This document shows, in pieces, positions 27,943 through 35,952 of a stretch of 55,652 bases of DNA (position 1 is the stretch's first letter; each line of letters starts with the position of its first letter). The stretch comes from Actinomycetes bacterium (GTDB taxonomy: Bacteria; Actinomycetota; Acidimicrobiia; Acidimicrobiales; UBA8190), in assembly GCA_021819525.1 (NCBI GenBank), contig JAKAQW010000003.1:1-55652 (forward strand), in the 5' to 3' direction. The notes under the pieces were generated by a model, which was given only the letters and a program-made list of their open reading frames with translations, made no database searches and had not been told where the DNA came from. The translations under genes were made by a program, and so were the position numbers.

Positions 27943-29265
27943 TTAGCAGCTCGGCCCGGCGCCCTCGACCCCCCGCAGGACCCAGCTCGAGCCTTCCGAG
28001 CCGTCGCGTACCTCGACCCCCAGCTCGGCGAGCTGGCGGCGAACCCGGTCGGCGTCCTCGAACCGGCGCCCCACACGTGCCGCGGTGCGCAGGGCCAAGG
28101 CCAGCTCCACGTAGGGGCCGATGGTCTTCGCGGGATCCCGGGTGCCGACCTCGGCCACCGAGCCGAGCGTGTCGACCATGGTCCGAAGCGTGGCCCGGAC
28201 CCGGTCCTGCTCTTCGGACTGGGTGGGATCCGCGCGCCACTGCCACAGCTCGGCCTCGGTGTCGAGGATGGCAGCCACCATCTCCGGAGCATCTCCCGCG
28301 GCCCGGGCACGGCGGAACCGCTCGTCGTAGGCTCGGGCTGCCTGGAGAAGCGGGCTGAGCCGGCTGCCGGCGCCCTCCGAGCTCGAGGTGGAGGCACCGG
28401 ACGTCGCGCCCCCGGTCGTGTGGGACCCGCCGGCCGGGATGGCGGCGGCCGGGCCGTGGCGGAGGCGGTCGGCCATGGCCACGAGGTCGCTCACCGTGAT
28501 GGTGCTCCCGCTCGGGAGCACCTCGGAGCGACCGCCGACCCGGACGGTGACGGTGCCGAGCCCAGCTACCGTCGCTCGGCCGGCGCCGATGTCGAAGGTC
28601 AAGGCGGTGTGCTCGTCGACCCCGAGCACCACGGCTCCCTCCGGGAGCTCGGCCTGCAGCCGGGCGAGCCGCTGTTCACCGAGATAGCAGAACCGGGTGT
28701 CGTAGGTGCCACCCTCGGCGTTGTCGTAGTGCGGGACCACCGCAGCGCACAGGCGGTCGTCGACCGACCTGAGCAGGTCGAGGCCTTGCTCCCAGTACGG
28801 ATCCAGGCCGGCTTTGTAGATCTCGTAGACGGGCACGGTGAAGGCGCCGAGGGTCAGTGCCGCGGCCGAGGAGAAGGTCACCGCACCTCCGTACGTCAGC
28901 TTCTCCCGCAAGATGGTGGGGACCACGGTGGACCGCCATTGGCGCAGCGCGTAGGTGGGGCTGCCGGGTCCCGAGAAGACGACCGGCGCAGCCGCCAGAC
29001 CGGCCACGATGGCGTCGGCACCCGGGCCGACGAGGTCCTGCGTGCTCCGGACGCCGGCTACGGCCAGTGGGGCGCCGACACTCTGGGCGAAGTAGGTCAC
29101 CGTGCGTGCGGCCAGGTCGTCGGCGTTCACCTGGAAGCCGAACGGCGTGTCGAGCAGCACGCCGGGCGGCTCGGATCCCACTGCGTCGACCACCTGCCGG
29201 TGCACCTTCACCATGGTGGGCGCCGTCTCCCCTGACCCCATGACGGTGAGGAGCCGGGTGCTCAC
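27943..29265 (-). CDS. Peptidase-S51/type 1 GATase-like domain fused to a CysRS-like C-terminal domain
   Basis: The 440-residue protein appears bipartite. Residues about 1-270 resemble cyanophycinase/peptidase S51-like proteins: LLTVMGSGETAPTMVKVHR, FSGPGSPTYALRQW, the putative nucleophile region VTFSSAAALTLG, YEIYKAG and VVLGVDEHTALTFD. After a Ser/Gly linker, the last about 110 residues follow the cysteinyl-tRNA synthetase/YqeB-type C-terminal helical domain, ending RRFEDADRVRRQLAELGVEV and GSSWVLRG; compare the CysRS pattern of AD-x-IR, then GT-x-W. The catalytic CysRS core is absent. GTG 29265 overlaps the stop of the upstream AosR-like gene, so they are coupled. Activity and substrate are unknown; a link to cysteine metabolism is inferred. 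Confidence 0.75.
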   Translation of the reverse strand: MSTRLLTVMGSGETAPTMVKVHRQVVDAVGSEPPGVLLDTPFGFQVNADDLAARTVTYFAQSVGAPLAVAGVRSTQDLVGPGADAIVAGLAAAPVVFSGPGSPTYALRQWRSTVVPTILREKLTYGGAVTFSSAAALTLGAFTVPVYEIYKAGLDPYWEQGLDLLRSVDDRLCAAVVPHYDNAEGGTYDTRFCYLGEQRLARLQAELPEGAVVLGVDEHTALTFDIGAGRATVAGLGTVTVRVGGRSEVLPSGSTITVSDLVAMADRLRHGPAAAIPAGGSHTTGGATSGASTSSSEGAGSRLSPLLQAARAYDERFRRARAAGDAPEMVAAILDTEAELWQWRADPTQSEEQDRVRATLRTMVDTLGSVAEVGTRDPAKTIGPYVELALALRTAARVGRRFEDADRVRRQLAELGVEVRDGSEGSSWVLRGVEGAGPSC

Positions 29266-29762
29266 AGGCGAGCGCCGTCGTCTTCGTCGGGGCCCTCGGG
29301 GAGCAGTGCGCTCAGGCTGAGCACCGCTTCGTCTTGCAGCGCGCTCAGGAAGTGGTAGACGGCGAGCGGGAGCGCTCGCGGGTCGTTCGGCGGGGGCAGG
29401 TCCATGTCCTCGGTCACGTCGAGATGGGTGCCGAGCACGAGGCGAAGCGCTTCGAGCGCCTGGAGCCACTGCTCGAGAGTCGGCTCGTCGATGACCGGGT
29501 CGTCGACGGTGGCCGCCAGAGTCTGCAGCGCCTGACGCCGGGAGTCGAGGAGGGCACCGCCCACGGTTCGCTGGTAGTCGGCCTCGGCGGCCGGGTCGTC
29601 CACGTAGGCCACAGGCGCCAGCCGGCGCGCGGAGGGGTGTCCGGTGCCGAGAAGGCTGCTGACCTCGCTGGGGAGGCGTCGCAGCAGATCCTGCTCGTCG
29701 GATCGGAGCTGGGGTCGGAACCGGCCCGGCCCGGCCGCCACGAAGTGGCGTAGACGGCGCAC
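29262..29762 (-). CDS. DUF2017 / AosR-like protein
   Basis: DUF2017 proteins lie next to clpS throughout actinobacteria. The mycobacterial member AosR is a redox-responsive regulator of a cysteine-synthesis operon (family knowledge). The 166-residue product has the characteristic start RRLRHFVAAGPGRFRPQLRS, then EQDLLRRLPSEVSSLLG, LAPVAYVDDPAAEADYQ and a C-terminal helical part ALEALRLVLGTHLDV and YHFLSALQDEAVLSL. GTG 29762 is 7 nt past the clpS stop; an earlier start would overlap clpS by about 35 nt. It is coupled by GTGA to the S51/CysRS-tail gene. Whether it binds DNA or senses oxidants here cannot be judged from sequence. Confidence 0.82.
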   Translation of the reverse strand: MRRLRHFVAAGPGRFRPQLRSDEQDLLRRLPSEVSSLLGTGHPSARRLAPVAYVDDPAAEADYQRTVGGALLDSRRQALQTLAATVDDPVIDEPTLEQWLQALEALRLVLGTHLDVTEDMDLPPPNDPRALPLAVYHFLSALQDEAVLSLSALLPEGPDEDDGARL

Positions 29763-29769
29763 GGCAGGT

Positions 29770-30150
29770 TCAGCCGGACTGCTCGAGCGTGGCCCACAGG
29801 CCATGCTCGTGCAGCCGGTAGACGTCGAGCTCGGCCCGTTCGCGGGGCCCCGAGGAGACCACGGCTCGGCCCTTGTGGTGGACGTCGAGCATGAGCCGGG
29901 TCGCTTTGGAGCGGCTGTAGCCGAAGAGCTTCTGGAAGACGAAGGTCACGTACGACATGAGATTGACGGGATCGTTCCACACGATCACCAGCCACGGCCG
30001 ATCAGGGCGCAGGTCCATGAGCGTCCCGGACCTCTGGGTGGTCTCGGGCTCGACGGTCTCGGGCTCGGCTTCGATGGTCTTCGAGGCCGCGCGCTGGACC
30101 GTTGTCGGTGATCCGGTCGGCCATGCAAGGTCTGGCACCGCCAGGGCCAT
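29770..30150 (-). CDS. clpS: ClpS adaptor for ClpAP/ClpCP (N-degron recognition)
   Basis: ClpS binds proteins with N-degron residues and hands them to the Clp protease. The core is clear: [40 protein letters not shown] and [20 protein letters not shown], followed by [11 protein letters not shown]. The start is uncertain. ATG 30150 gives 126 aa with an acidic linker ([12 protein letters not shown]). The frame stays open upstream through five 15-bp repeats, which supply ATGs at 30177, 30192, 30207 and 30222 and a GTG at 30237. A -10-like TACGCT (30276-30271) lies upstream of all of them, so the longer form with repeated MSLRP may be made. It is co-directional with the AosR-like gene. Confidence 0.92.
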   Translation of the reverse strand: MALAVPDLAWPTGSPTTVQRAASKTIEAEPETVEPETTQRSGTLMDLRPDRPWLVIVWNDPVNLMSYVTFVFQKLFGYSRSKATRLMLDVHHKGRAVVSSGPRERAELDVYRLHEHGLWATLEQSG

Positions 30151-30160
30151 GGCGGCCCGG

Positions 30161-30235
30161 ATCGGACGCAGGGACATCGGACGCAGGGACATCGGACGCA
30201 GGGACATCGGACGCAGGGACATCGGACGCAGGGAC
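30161..30235 (-). repeat. 15-bp tandem repeat, five copies, coding MSLRP upstream of clpS
   Basis: Five perfect copies of ATCGGACGCAGGGAC (plus strand) lie at 30161-30235. On the minus strand, in the clpS frame, each reads Ser-Leu-Arg-Pro-Met, so the array holds four in-frame ATGs plus a GTG. Confidence 0.95.
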
Positions 30236-30270
30236 ACAGTCGGGCACAGAAGTCGCGGCACGGCACATCG

Positions 30271-30276
30271 AGCGTA
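30271..30276 (-). promoter_or_regulatory. Candidate -10 element (TACGCT) for clpS
   Basis: TACGCT on the minus strand predicts a start near 30264. The transcript would include the whole MSLRP repeat array before the clpS core. The -35 is weak. Confidence 0.3.
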
Positions 30277-30334
30277 CCGGAAGCCCGTGCAGCGCACCAT
30301 CTGTCGGTCACCGGCCATGATCACCGGCCCCGCT

Positions 30335-30363
30335 TTGTAGCTGTCGGGCTGGCACCGTAGGCT
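30335..30363 (+). promoter_or_regulatory. Promoter of ctaB (TTGTAG-N17-TAGGCT)
   Basis: -35 TTGTAG (30335-30340) and -10 TAGGCT (30358-30363) are separated by 17 nt. The ATG of ctaB is 9 nt downstream, so the leader would be very short or absent. Confidence 0.55.
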
Positions 30364-30372
30364 GTCCGGTCG

Positions 30373-31281
30373 ATGACCTCGCTGTCGACTGCGCTACCGG
30401 GCGCCCCGACGCGGGGAGCGAAGATTCGCGGCTACGTGGCGCTGACCAAGCCACGCATCATCGAGCTGCTCCTCGTCACGACCCTCCCGACCATGTTCGT
30501 CGCTCGCCGAGGCATCCCCTCGGTGCCGCTGATGGTTGCCACGCTGGTCGGCGGGGCACTGGCTGCCGGCGGGGCGAACGCCATGAACATGGTGGTGGAC
30601 CGTGACATCGACCGGATCATGCACCGGACACAGCGTCGGCCGCTGGTCACCGGGGTGATGTCGGCGACTTCGGCCCTGATCTTCGCCATCGCCCTCGAGG
30701 TCGTCGCCTTCGCCGAGCTGTGGAGCGCGGTGAACCTCCTCTCTGCCGTGCTGGCGGTGTCGGCAACCGCGTTCTACGTCTTCGTCTACACCTTGTGGTT
30801 GAAGCGGACGTCCTCGCAGAACATCGTGATCGGAGGGGCGGCTGGTGCCGTACCCGTGCTGGTGGGATGGACGGCGGTCACCGGCCACCTGGCCTGGGCG
30901 CCAGTGGTGCTCTTCGCCCTGATCTTCATCTGGACGCCACCGCACTTCTGGGCGCTCGCCATCCGCTATCGCGAGGACTACCGAGCCGCCCATGTGCCCA
31001 TGCTCCCAGCGGTGGCCTCGATGCGGGCGACAGCAGTGCAGATCCTGGCCTACACCGTCGCCCTGCTCGCGGTCAGCCTGCTCTTCGCGGCGGTAGGCCA
31101 CATGGGCCCGCTCTATCTCATGGTGGCCGTGGTGGCTGGCCTCGGCTTCTGCCTGTACGCCGTGCAGCTGCTGCGGGCGCCGTCGGCCAAGACAGCCATG
31201 GGGGTGTTCCACTACTCCATCACCTACCTGTCGGCGCTCTTCTTGGCCATGGCCGCGGACGTGGTCGTCCGGACGCACTGA
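30373..31281 (+). CDS. ctaB: Protoheme IX farnesyltransferase (heme O synthase)
   Basis: CtaB transfers a farnesyl group to heme B, making heme O for terminal oxidases, and acts in the membrane. The 302-residue UbiA-family protein has about nine transmembrane helices. It shows the two Asp-rich motifs: [20 protein letters not shown], and the second around [20 protein letters not shown]. The signature [17 protein letters not shown] marks the CtaB subgroup. The ATG at 30373 lies just behind a good promoter. The stop overlaps the next ATG by one base (TGATG), so the thioredoxin-like gene is co-translated. Confidence 0.95.
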   Translation: MTSLSTALPGAPTRGAKIRGYVALTKPRIIELLLVTTLPTMFVARRGIPSVPLMVATLVGGALAAGGANAMNMVVDRDIDRIMHRTQRRPLVTGVMSATSALIFAIALEVVAFAELWSAVNLLSAVLAVSATAFYVFVYTLWLKRTSSQNIVIGGAAGAVPVLVGWTAVTGHLAWAPVVLFALIFIWTPPHFWALAIRYREDYRAAHVPMLPAVASMRATAVQILAYTVALLAVSLLFAAVGHMGPLYLMVAVVAGLGFCLYAVQLLRAPSAKTAMGVFHYSITYLSALFLAMAADVVVRTH

Positions 31282-31892
31282 TGACCGTGGCGCCGGTCGC
31301 CGCACCTCGCCGGGGTGGTCGCCGCCGTGCCGTGCTGCTCGTGACGGCGGCGGTGCTCGTCGTCGCGGTCGTGGCAGTCGTGGCAGTGTCGAGTGCCAGT
31401 GGTTCGGGTCCCACGGTGCGCCTGGCGCCGTTCTCCTTGCCTCGTCTCGGGCCGTCAGGGGCGAACCACGCCGATCCGGTGCGCTACCCCTTGCCGCGCG
31501 CGCAGCGCGATCGACCGGTGGTCCTGGCCTTTTTCGCCTCGTGGTGTGTGCTGTGCCGCTCGGATCTGCCGGTGGTGGCTGCCGTGGCGTCCGCAGAGCA
31601 GCAGTCGGGGGACACGGTGCAATTCCTCGGCATCGATGGCAACGATCCCCCGGCTGACGGCTGGGCGTTCGCCCGCTCGGCCCACGTCCACTTCCCGGTG
31701 GCGTCGGACCAGCAGGAGGCGGTGGCCCGGCAGATCGGCCTGGATGGCCTCCCCGACACGGTCTTGGTGTCGCCGTCGGGCCAGGTGGTGCGCATCATGG
31801 GGGGTTTGGTCACCGCGAGGAAGCTCGAGCAGGCCATTGCGCAGCTCTCGCCGCGTCACGCGGTGCTGGCCGGCTCCCTCCAGCGGCAGTGA
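31281..31892 (+). CDS. TlpA/ResA-like membrane-anchored thioredoxin
   Basis: This is a thiol-disulfide oxidoreductase with an N-terminal signal anchor (about 17-36, Val/Ala-rich) and an extracytoplasmic thioredoxin domain. The active site is FFASWCVLC (Cys89, Cys92). The TlpA pattern continues with QFLGIDGNDPPADGWAFARS, FPVASDQQEAVARQIG and a cis-Pro-type GLDGLPDTVLV. Length is 203 aa. TGATG overlap with ctaB suggests work on cytochrome oxidase or c-type cytochrome maturation, where such proteins reduce apo-protein cysteines or deliver copper (inference). The downstream gene is convergent. Confidence 0.88.
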   Translation: MTVAPVAAPRRGGRRRAVLLVTAAVLVVAVVAVVAVSSASGSGPTVRLAPFSLPRLGPSGANHADPVRYPLPRAQRDRPVVLAFFASWCVLCRSDLPVVAAVASAEQQSGDTVQFLGIDGNDPPADGWAFARSAHVHFPVASDQQEAVARQIGLDGLPDTVLVSPSGQVVRIMGGLVTARKLEQAIAQLSPRHAVLAGSLQRQ

Positions 31893-32071
31893 GAGGCGTC
31901 CGAGCTACGGCGGGCGCTCGAGGTGCGCTGTGGGTCTCCGGCGGTGCCGCTCCCGATGAGACCGGGGGCTCAGGGCACGCCTCAGGGCCATTTGCGCTGC
32001 GCCCGCTCACGAGCTGACCACCCCATCAGGGAATTCGAAAGATCTCGCGCGAGGACTTCGCCGGAGCGGCC

Positions 32072-32800
32072 TTACTCCCAGCGAAAAGTGACAGCGGCGA
32101 GCAGTGGCGCACCCACTGCCCACGCCGCCAGCACCACCCAGGATTCGACGGCGACGGGGGTGGACGTGCTGAGACTGCGGTGCAAGGCGTCGGCCAAAGC
32201 CGCCGACGGCAGCAGCCGCGCCACGTCGGCCAGTCCGGCTGGGAGCTTCGAGAGGGGGGCCAGCATCCCGCTCACCAGCAGGAGCACCAGCCACAGCCCG
32301 TTGGCGGCGGCCAGGTTCGCTTCAGGTCGCAGCACACCGGCCAGCACCAGGCCGATCCCGCCGAGCCCGGCGGTGGCCAGGAGCACTACGCCGACTGCTG
32401 CTGCGGCGCCTGCAGCGCTCGGTCGCCAGCCAAGCGCCATGCCTACCCCGACGAGGACCACCGCCTGAAGGGCTTCGACGGCGACCACCGCGCCCAGCTT
32501 GGCGCCGAGCAGTGCCGGCCGGCCCAGCGGTGTGGCCCCCAGCCGCTTGAGCACGCCGTAGCCGCGCTCGAAGCCGGTGGCGATGCTCAGGTTCACGAGC
32601 GCGGTGCCCATGATCGCGAGCGCGAGCATCCCCGGCCCGAGGAAGCTCACCGGGCGGCCCGGTCCGGTCGGCAGCAGGCGGATCTCCGACAGGAACACCA
32701 AGGCGATCACCGGGATGCCCAAGGTGACCAGCAGCGACTCGCCACGGCGCAGGGTCAGCGACAGCTCGGCAGCACTCTGGGCGGCAAGCCGGCGCATCAT
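32072..32800 (-). CDS. ABC-2 type exporter permease
   Basis: This membrane subunit of an efflux ABC transporter has 242 residues and about six hydrophobic helices, for example LLVTLGIPVIALVFL, MLALAIMGTALVNLSIA and LVLLLVSGMLAPLSKLP. The ABC-2 motif GFERGYGVLKRLGATPLGR (cytoplasmic loop before the third helix) is conserved. The ATG at 32800 overlaps the ATPase stop (ATGA). The last residues AVTFRWE are typical of the family. The substrate is unknown; relatives export drugs, lipids or peptides. A 179-nt gene-free gap separates it from the convergent thioredoxin-like gene. Confidence 0.9.
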   Translation of the reverse strand: MMRRLAAQSAAELSLTLRRGESLLVTLGIPVIALVFLSEIRLLPTGPGRPVSFLGPGMLALAIMGTALVNLSIATGFERGYGVLKRLGATPLGRPALLGAKLGAVVAVEALQAVVLVGVGMALGWRPSAAGAAAAVGVVLLATAGLGGIGLVLAGVLRPEANLAAANGLWLVLLLVSGMLAPLSKLPAGLADVARLLPSAALADALHRSLSTSTPVAVESWVVLAAWAVGAPLLAAVTFRWE

Positions 32801-33747
32801 CGGTCTGCCTCGGCGATGACCTGCAGGTAGGCCTCTTCCAAGCTGGCTCCCGAGGTCTGCAGGTCCGACATGGGAACGTTCTGCTCAGCCAGCCAGCCGG
32901 TGAGGGCGGCGACCCGGGTTGGGGTGGGCGCACCGCGGATGCGGAAGTGGCCGGGTTCGGGCTCCGACACCTCGTCGACGCTGGTGCCGGCCGCCGCGGC
33001 CAGGCTGGCGAGATCGAGGCGGGCAGGGGCGTGAAAGGAGATCGCGGGATCAGTCGCTCTGCGGGCCAGGGACCTGGGACTGCCACGGGCGGCTTGGCGT
33101 CCGTGCGCCACGATCAGCACGTCGTCGGCCAGCCGCTCCGCCTCGGCCAGCTCGTGGGTCGTGAGCACGACGCAGCAGCCCCGGTCCCGCTGCTCCGCGA
33201 CGATCTGGCGGATCGCCAGGCGGCCTTCGGGGTCCACGCCGGCAGTCGGTTCGTCGAGGAACAGCACGGCCGGCTTCCCGACCAACGCCAGCGCCAGCGA
33301 GAGCCGCTGCTGCTCGCCGCCGGAGAGCCGCTTCCACGGGGTGCTGGCCACCGGTCGCAGGCGGACCACGTCGAGCAGCGCGTCGGGGTCTTCGGGATCG
33401 TCGAAGTAGTGGCTGAAGAGCCGCAGCACCTGGCGGGGAGCCATGGTGGGGTAGACGCCGCCGCGCTGGAGCATCACGCCGATCCGACTGACCACGCTGC
33501 GGTGGTCGGCCACCGGATCCCAACCGAGCACCCGTACGATGCCTTCGGCCGGCCGGCGGTACCCTTCGAGGGTCTCCACCGTCGAGGTCTTCCCCGCCCC
33601 GTTCGGGCCGAGCACGGCGAGGACCTGGCCGGCTTCGGCGGTGAAGGACAAGCCGTCCACGGCGGTCACCGAGCCGTAGCGGACGACCAGATCCCGGCAT
33701 TCGACAGCCGGTCCGGTGCCGTGGTCTGAGAGCGGACGAGAAGCCAC
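32797..33747 (-). CDS. ABC exporter ATPase (DrrA/NodI-like)
   Basis: This is the ATPase partner of the ABC-2 permease. The 316-residue protein shows Walker A GPNGAGKTSTVETLEGYRRP, signature LSGGEQQRL, Walker B AVLFLDEPTAGVDP and the H-loop VLTTHELAEAERLAD. A roughly 80-residue C-terminal domain, normal for daunorubicin-type exporters, follows. GTG 33747 is chosen because a TAGCCT -10 box lies 7 nt upstream. The start is 26 nt from the divergent serS ATG, so the two promoters overlap. The Arg-rich N-terminal extension of the open frame to 34173 is antisense to serS and is rejected. Confidence 0.93.
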   Translation of the reverse strand: MASRPLSDHGTGPAVECRDLVVRYGSVTAVDGLSFTAEAGQVLAVLGPNGAGKTSTVETLEGYRRPAEGIVRVLGWDPVADHRSVVSRIGVMLQRGGVYPTMAPRQVLRLFSHYFDDPEDPDALLDVVRLRPVASTPWKRLSGGEQQRLSLALALVGKPAVLFLDEPTAGVDPEGRLAIRQIVAEQRDRGCCVVLTTHELAEAERLADDVLIVAHGRQAARGSPRSLARRATDPAISFHAPARLDLASLAAAAGTSVDEVSEPEPGHFRIRGAPTPTRVAALTGWLAEQNVPMSDLQTSGASLEEAYLQVIAEADR

Positions 33748-33754
33748 AGCGCCG

Positions 33755-33764
33755 AGGCTACCGT
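33755..33764. promoter_or_regulatory. Overlapping divergent -10 elements for serS and the ABC exporter
   Basis: On the plus strand TACCGT (33759-33764) precedes the serS ATG by 9 nt. On the minus strand TAGCCT (33760-33755) precedes the exporter GTG by 7 nt. They share the same TA step, giving a symmetric bidirectional promoter core. Confidence 0.45.
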
Positions 33765-33773
33765 TGGACCACC

Positions 33774-35054
33774 ATGATCGACATCCGGCTGGTACGCGAG
33801 CACACGGAGGCGGTGGCGAAGGCGCTGGCGCGGCGGGGCGTGGCTCGCGGCGAGGTGGAGGCACTGGTGGCCGCCGACAGCGAGGCCCGCCGGCTGGTGG
33901 CCGCCCGAGACGAGCTCCGGGGCCGAGTGAAGACGCTCTCACGCCAGGTGGGCGAGGCCCGTCGGGCTGGTGACAGCACTCGGGCGGCCGACCTCGCCGA
34001 GGAGAGCCGTCGCCTGGGGGATGCCGAACGCGCCGCGGGGGCGGAGGCCGAGGCTGCGCAGCGCCGGGTGCACGAGCAGCTGCTGTGGCTGCCCAACTTG
34101 CCGGCTGACGACGCCCCCGACGGGGCGGGCCCCGACGACAATGCGGTGGTGCGCCGCTGGCCGGGGTCGCCACGCCGCTACGCCGAGCACCAGCGGGTCG
34201 CGCACTGGGAGGTGGGCGCAGCGCTCGGCATCCTCGATCTCGACCGGGGGGCGAGGCTGTCGGGCTCGATGTTCCCGTTGTTCCGGGGGGACGGATCCCG
34301 GCTGCTGCGGGCGCTGACCGCCTTCGCCCTCGAGCGCCATGCCGACGCCTTCGAGGAGATCCGGCCGCCGACCCTGGTCCGCACCGACACCATGGTCTCC
34401 ACCGGCCACCTGCCCAAGTTCGCCGACGAGGCCTATGCCATGGAGCGTGACGGCCTGTGGGCCATCCCCACCGCCGAGGTGCCGCTCACCTCGATGTACC
34501 GGGGCGAGATCCTGGCCGAGGCGCAGCTGCCGCTGCGCCTGACCGCGGCCACCGCCTGCTTCCGGCGAGAAGCGGGCGCCGCGGGGCGCGATACCCGGGG
34601 GCTCTTGCGGGTCCACGAGTTCGACAAGGTGGAGCTGTTCGCCTATGCCACCGCCGAGCAGGCGGCCGAGGTCCACGCCGACATGCTCGGACGAGTCGAG
34701 TCGCTGGTGCAGGCCCTCGACCTCGAGTACCGGGTGCTGGATCTGTGCACCGGCGACTTGGGCAACTCGGCGGCGCGGACCTTCGACATCGAGGTGTACG
34801 CCCCGGGCTCGGACATGTGGCTCGAGGTGTCGTCCATCAGCTGGTTCCGCGACTACCAGGCCCGGCGGGCCGACGTCCGCTACCGCCCCGACGGTGGAGG
34901 GCCGCCTCGTTTCGTCCACACCCTCAACGGCTCGGCCCTGGCCTGGGCCCGGATATGGGCGGCACTGGTGGAGGTCGGCCGCCAGCCCGATGGCGCCGTG
35001 GTGCTGCCAGACGCGCTCGCGGGCTACCTGGGCGGGCGCCGCACGATCCGATGA
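33774..35054 (+). CDS. serS: Seryl-tRNA synthetase
   Basis: SerS charges tRNA-Ser and tRNA-Sec with serine. The 426-residue class II synthetase starts MIDIRLVREHTEAVAKALAR, has the long antiparallel coiled-coil arm (about 25-100) and a class II core. Motif 2 is TACFRREAG, then LRVHEFDKVELF. The motif 3 region is STLNG-like (HTLNGSALAWARIWAALVEV). Conserved VPLTSMYRGEIL and EVSSISWFRDYQARR (serine and ATP site) are present. It has a very short or absent leader behind TACCGT. It is convergent with regX3, 25 nt away. Length is standard. Confidence 0.97.
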   Translation: MIDIRLVREHTEAVAKALARRGVARGEVEALVAADSEARRLVAARDELRGRVKTLSRQVGEARRAGDSTRAADLAEESRRLGDAERAAGAEAEAAQRRVHEQLLWLPNLPADDAPDGAGPDDNAVVRRWPGSPRRYAEHQRVAHWEVGAALGILDLDRGARLSGSMFPLFRGDGSRLLRALTAFALERHADAFEEIRPPTLVRTDTMVSTGHLPKFADEAYAMERDGLWAIPTAEVPLTSMYRGEILAEAQLPLRLTAATACFRREAGAAGRDTRGLLRVHEFDKVELFAYATAEQAAEVHADMLGRVESLVQALDLEYRVLDLCTGDLGNSAARTFDIEVYAPGSDMWLEVSSISWFRDYQARRADVRYRPDGGGPPRFVHTLNGSALAWARIWAALVEVGRQPDGAVVLPDALAGYLGGRRTIR

Positions 35055-35079
35055 GCTGCTGGGCCAGCCACGGTGGCGG

Positions 35080-35952
35080 TCATCGTCTGGCAGGGCGCTC
35101 GAAGCGGTAGCCGACCCCGCGGACGGTGGTGATGATGGTCGGGTTCGACGGGTCGGCCTCGATCCGGCTCCGGAGCCGCTTGACGTGCACGTCGAGGGTC
35201 TTGGTGTCGCCCACGTAGTCGCTGCCCCAGACCCGGTCGATCAGGGTGTCTCGAGTGAGCACTCTCCCGGCGTTGTCGATGAGCAGTGACAGCAGGTCGA
35301 ACTCCTTGCGCCGCAGCTGCACCTCCTCGCCGCGGACGTGGACCCGGTGCCGGTCGCGGTCGACGGTCACGTCGCCGACCACGGTGCGGTTGCCCGTATC
35401 GCCGGGATCGGGCCCGCCGGCGACGCCGCCTGGCGCCCGCCGCAGGACGGCGCGCATCCGTGCCACCAGCTCGCGGAGCCGGTAAGGCTTGGTGACGTAG
35501 TCGTCAGCGCCGACTTCGAGCCCGACCACCGTGTCGATCTCGGTTCCCTTGGCGGTGACGATGATGATGGGGACGCTGGAGCGAGCCCGGATGGAGCGGC
35601 ATACGTCGATGCCCGACAGCTTGGGCAGCATGATGTCGAGGAGCACCAGGTCGGGGGCGATCGTGTCGAACATGGCCAGGGCCTCGACACCGTCACGAGC
35701 CACCGACACGTCGAACCCTTCGCGCCCGAGACCGACCACCAAGGCGTCGACGAACCCCTCCTCGTCCTCGGCCAGCAGGACCGACACCCGGCTGGTCGGG
35801 TCGACGGGGGGCTTGCTGGGCGAGGGCATCGAGCTTGGCGAGGGCATCGAGCTTGGGGCGGTCGTCGAGCCGGGGGCCGGAGGTGATGGGGGATCGGCTG
35901 TGGCCGGCATGTCGTCATGCCCCTCGGACGGCGTGTCGACGCGGCTGGTCAT
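35080..35952 (-). CDS. regX3: RegX3-type response regulator (OmpR/PhoB family)
   Basis: This transcription factor is paired with the SenX3-like kinase upstream. The receiver domain has acidic residues Glu62/Asp63, phospho-acceptor Asp106 (VLLDIMLP), Thr133 and Lys155 (YVTKPYRLREL). A winged-helix domain follows (RRKEFDLLSLLIDNAGRVLT, SDYVGDTKTLDVHVKRLRS, TTVRGVGYRFE). In mycobacteria and streptomycetes this pair responds to phosphate limitation. About 50 Pro/Ser-rich residues with a repeated SSMPSP (18-bp repeat) precede the receiver, which is unusual. The ATG overlaps the senX3 stop. It is convergent with serS. Confidence 0.92.
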   Translation of the reverse strand: MTSRVDTPSEGHDDMPATADPPSPPAPGSTTAPSSMPSPSSMPSPSKPPVDPTSRVSVLLAEDEEGFVDALVVGLGREGFDVSVARDGVEALAMFDTIAPDLVLLDIMLPKLSGIDVCRSIRARSSVPIIIVTAKGTEIDTVVGLEVGADDYVTKPYRLRELVARMRAVLRRAPGGVAGGPDPGDTGNRTVVGDVTVDRDRHRVHVRGEEVQLRRKEFDLLSLLIDNAGRVLTRDTLIDRVWGSDYVGDTKTLDVHVKRLRSRIEADPSNPTIITTVRGVGYRFERPARR

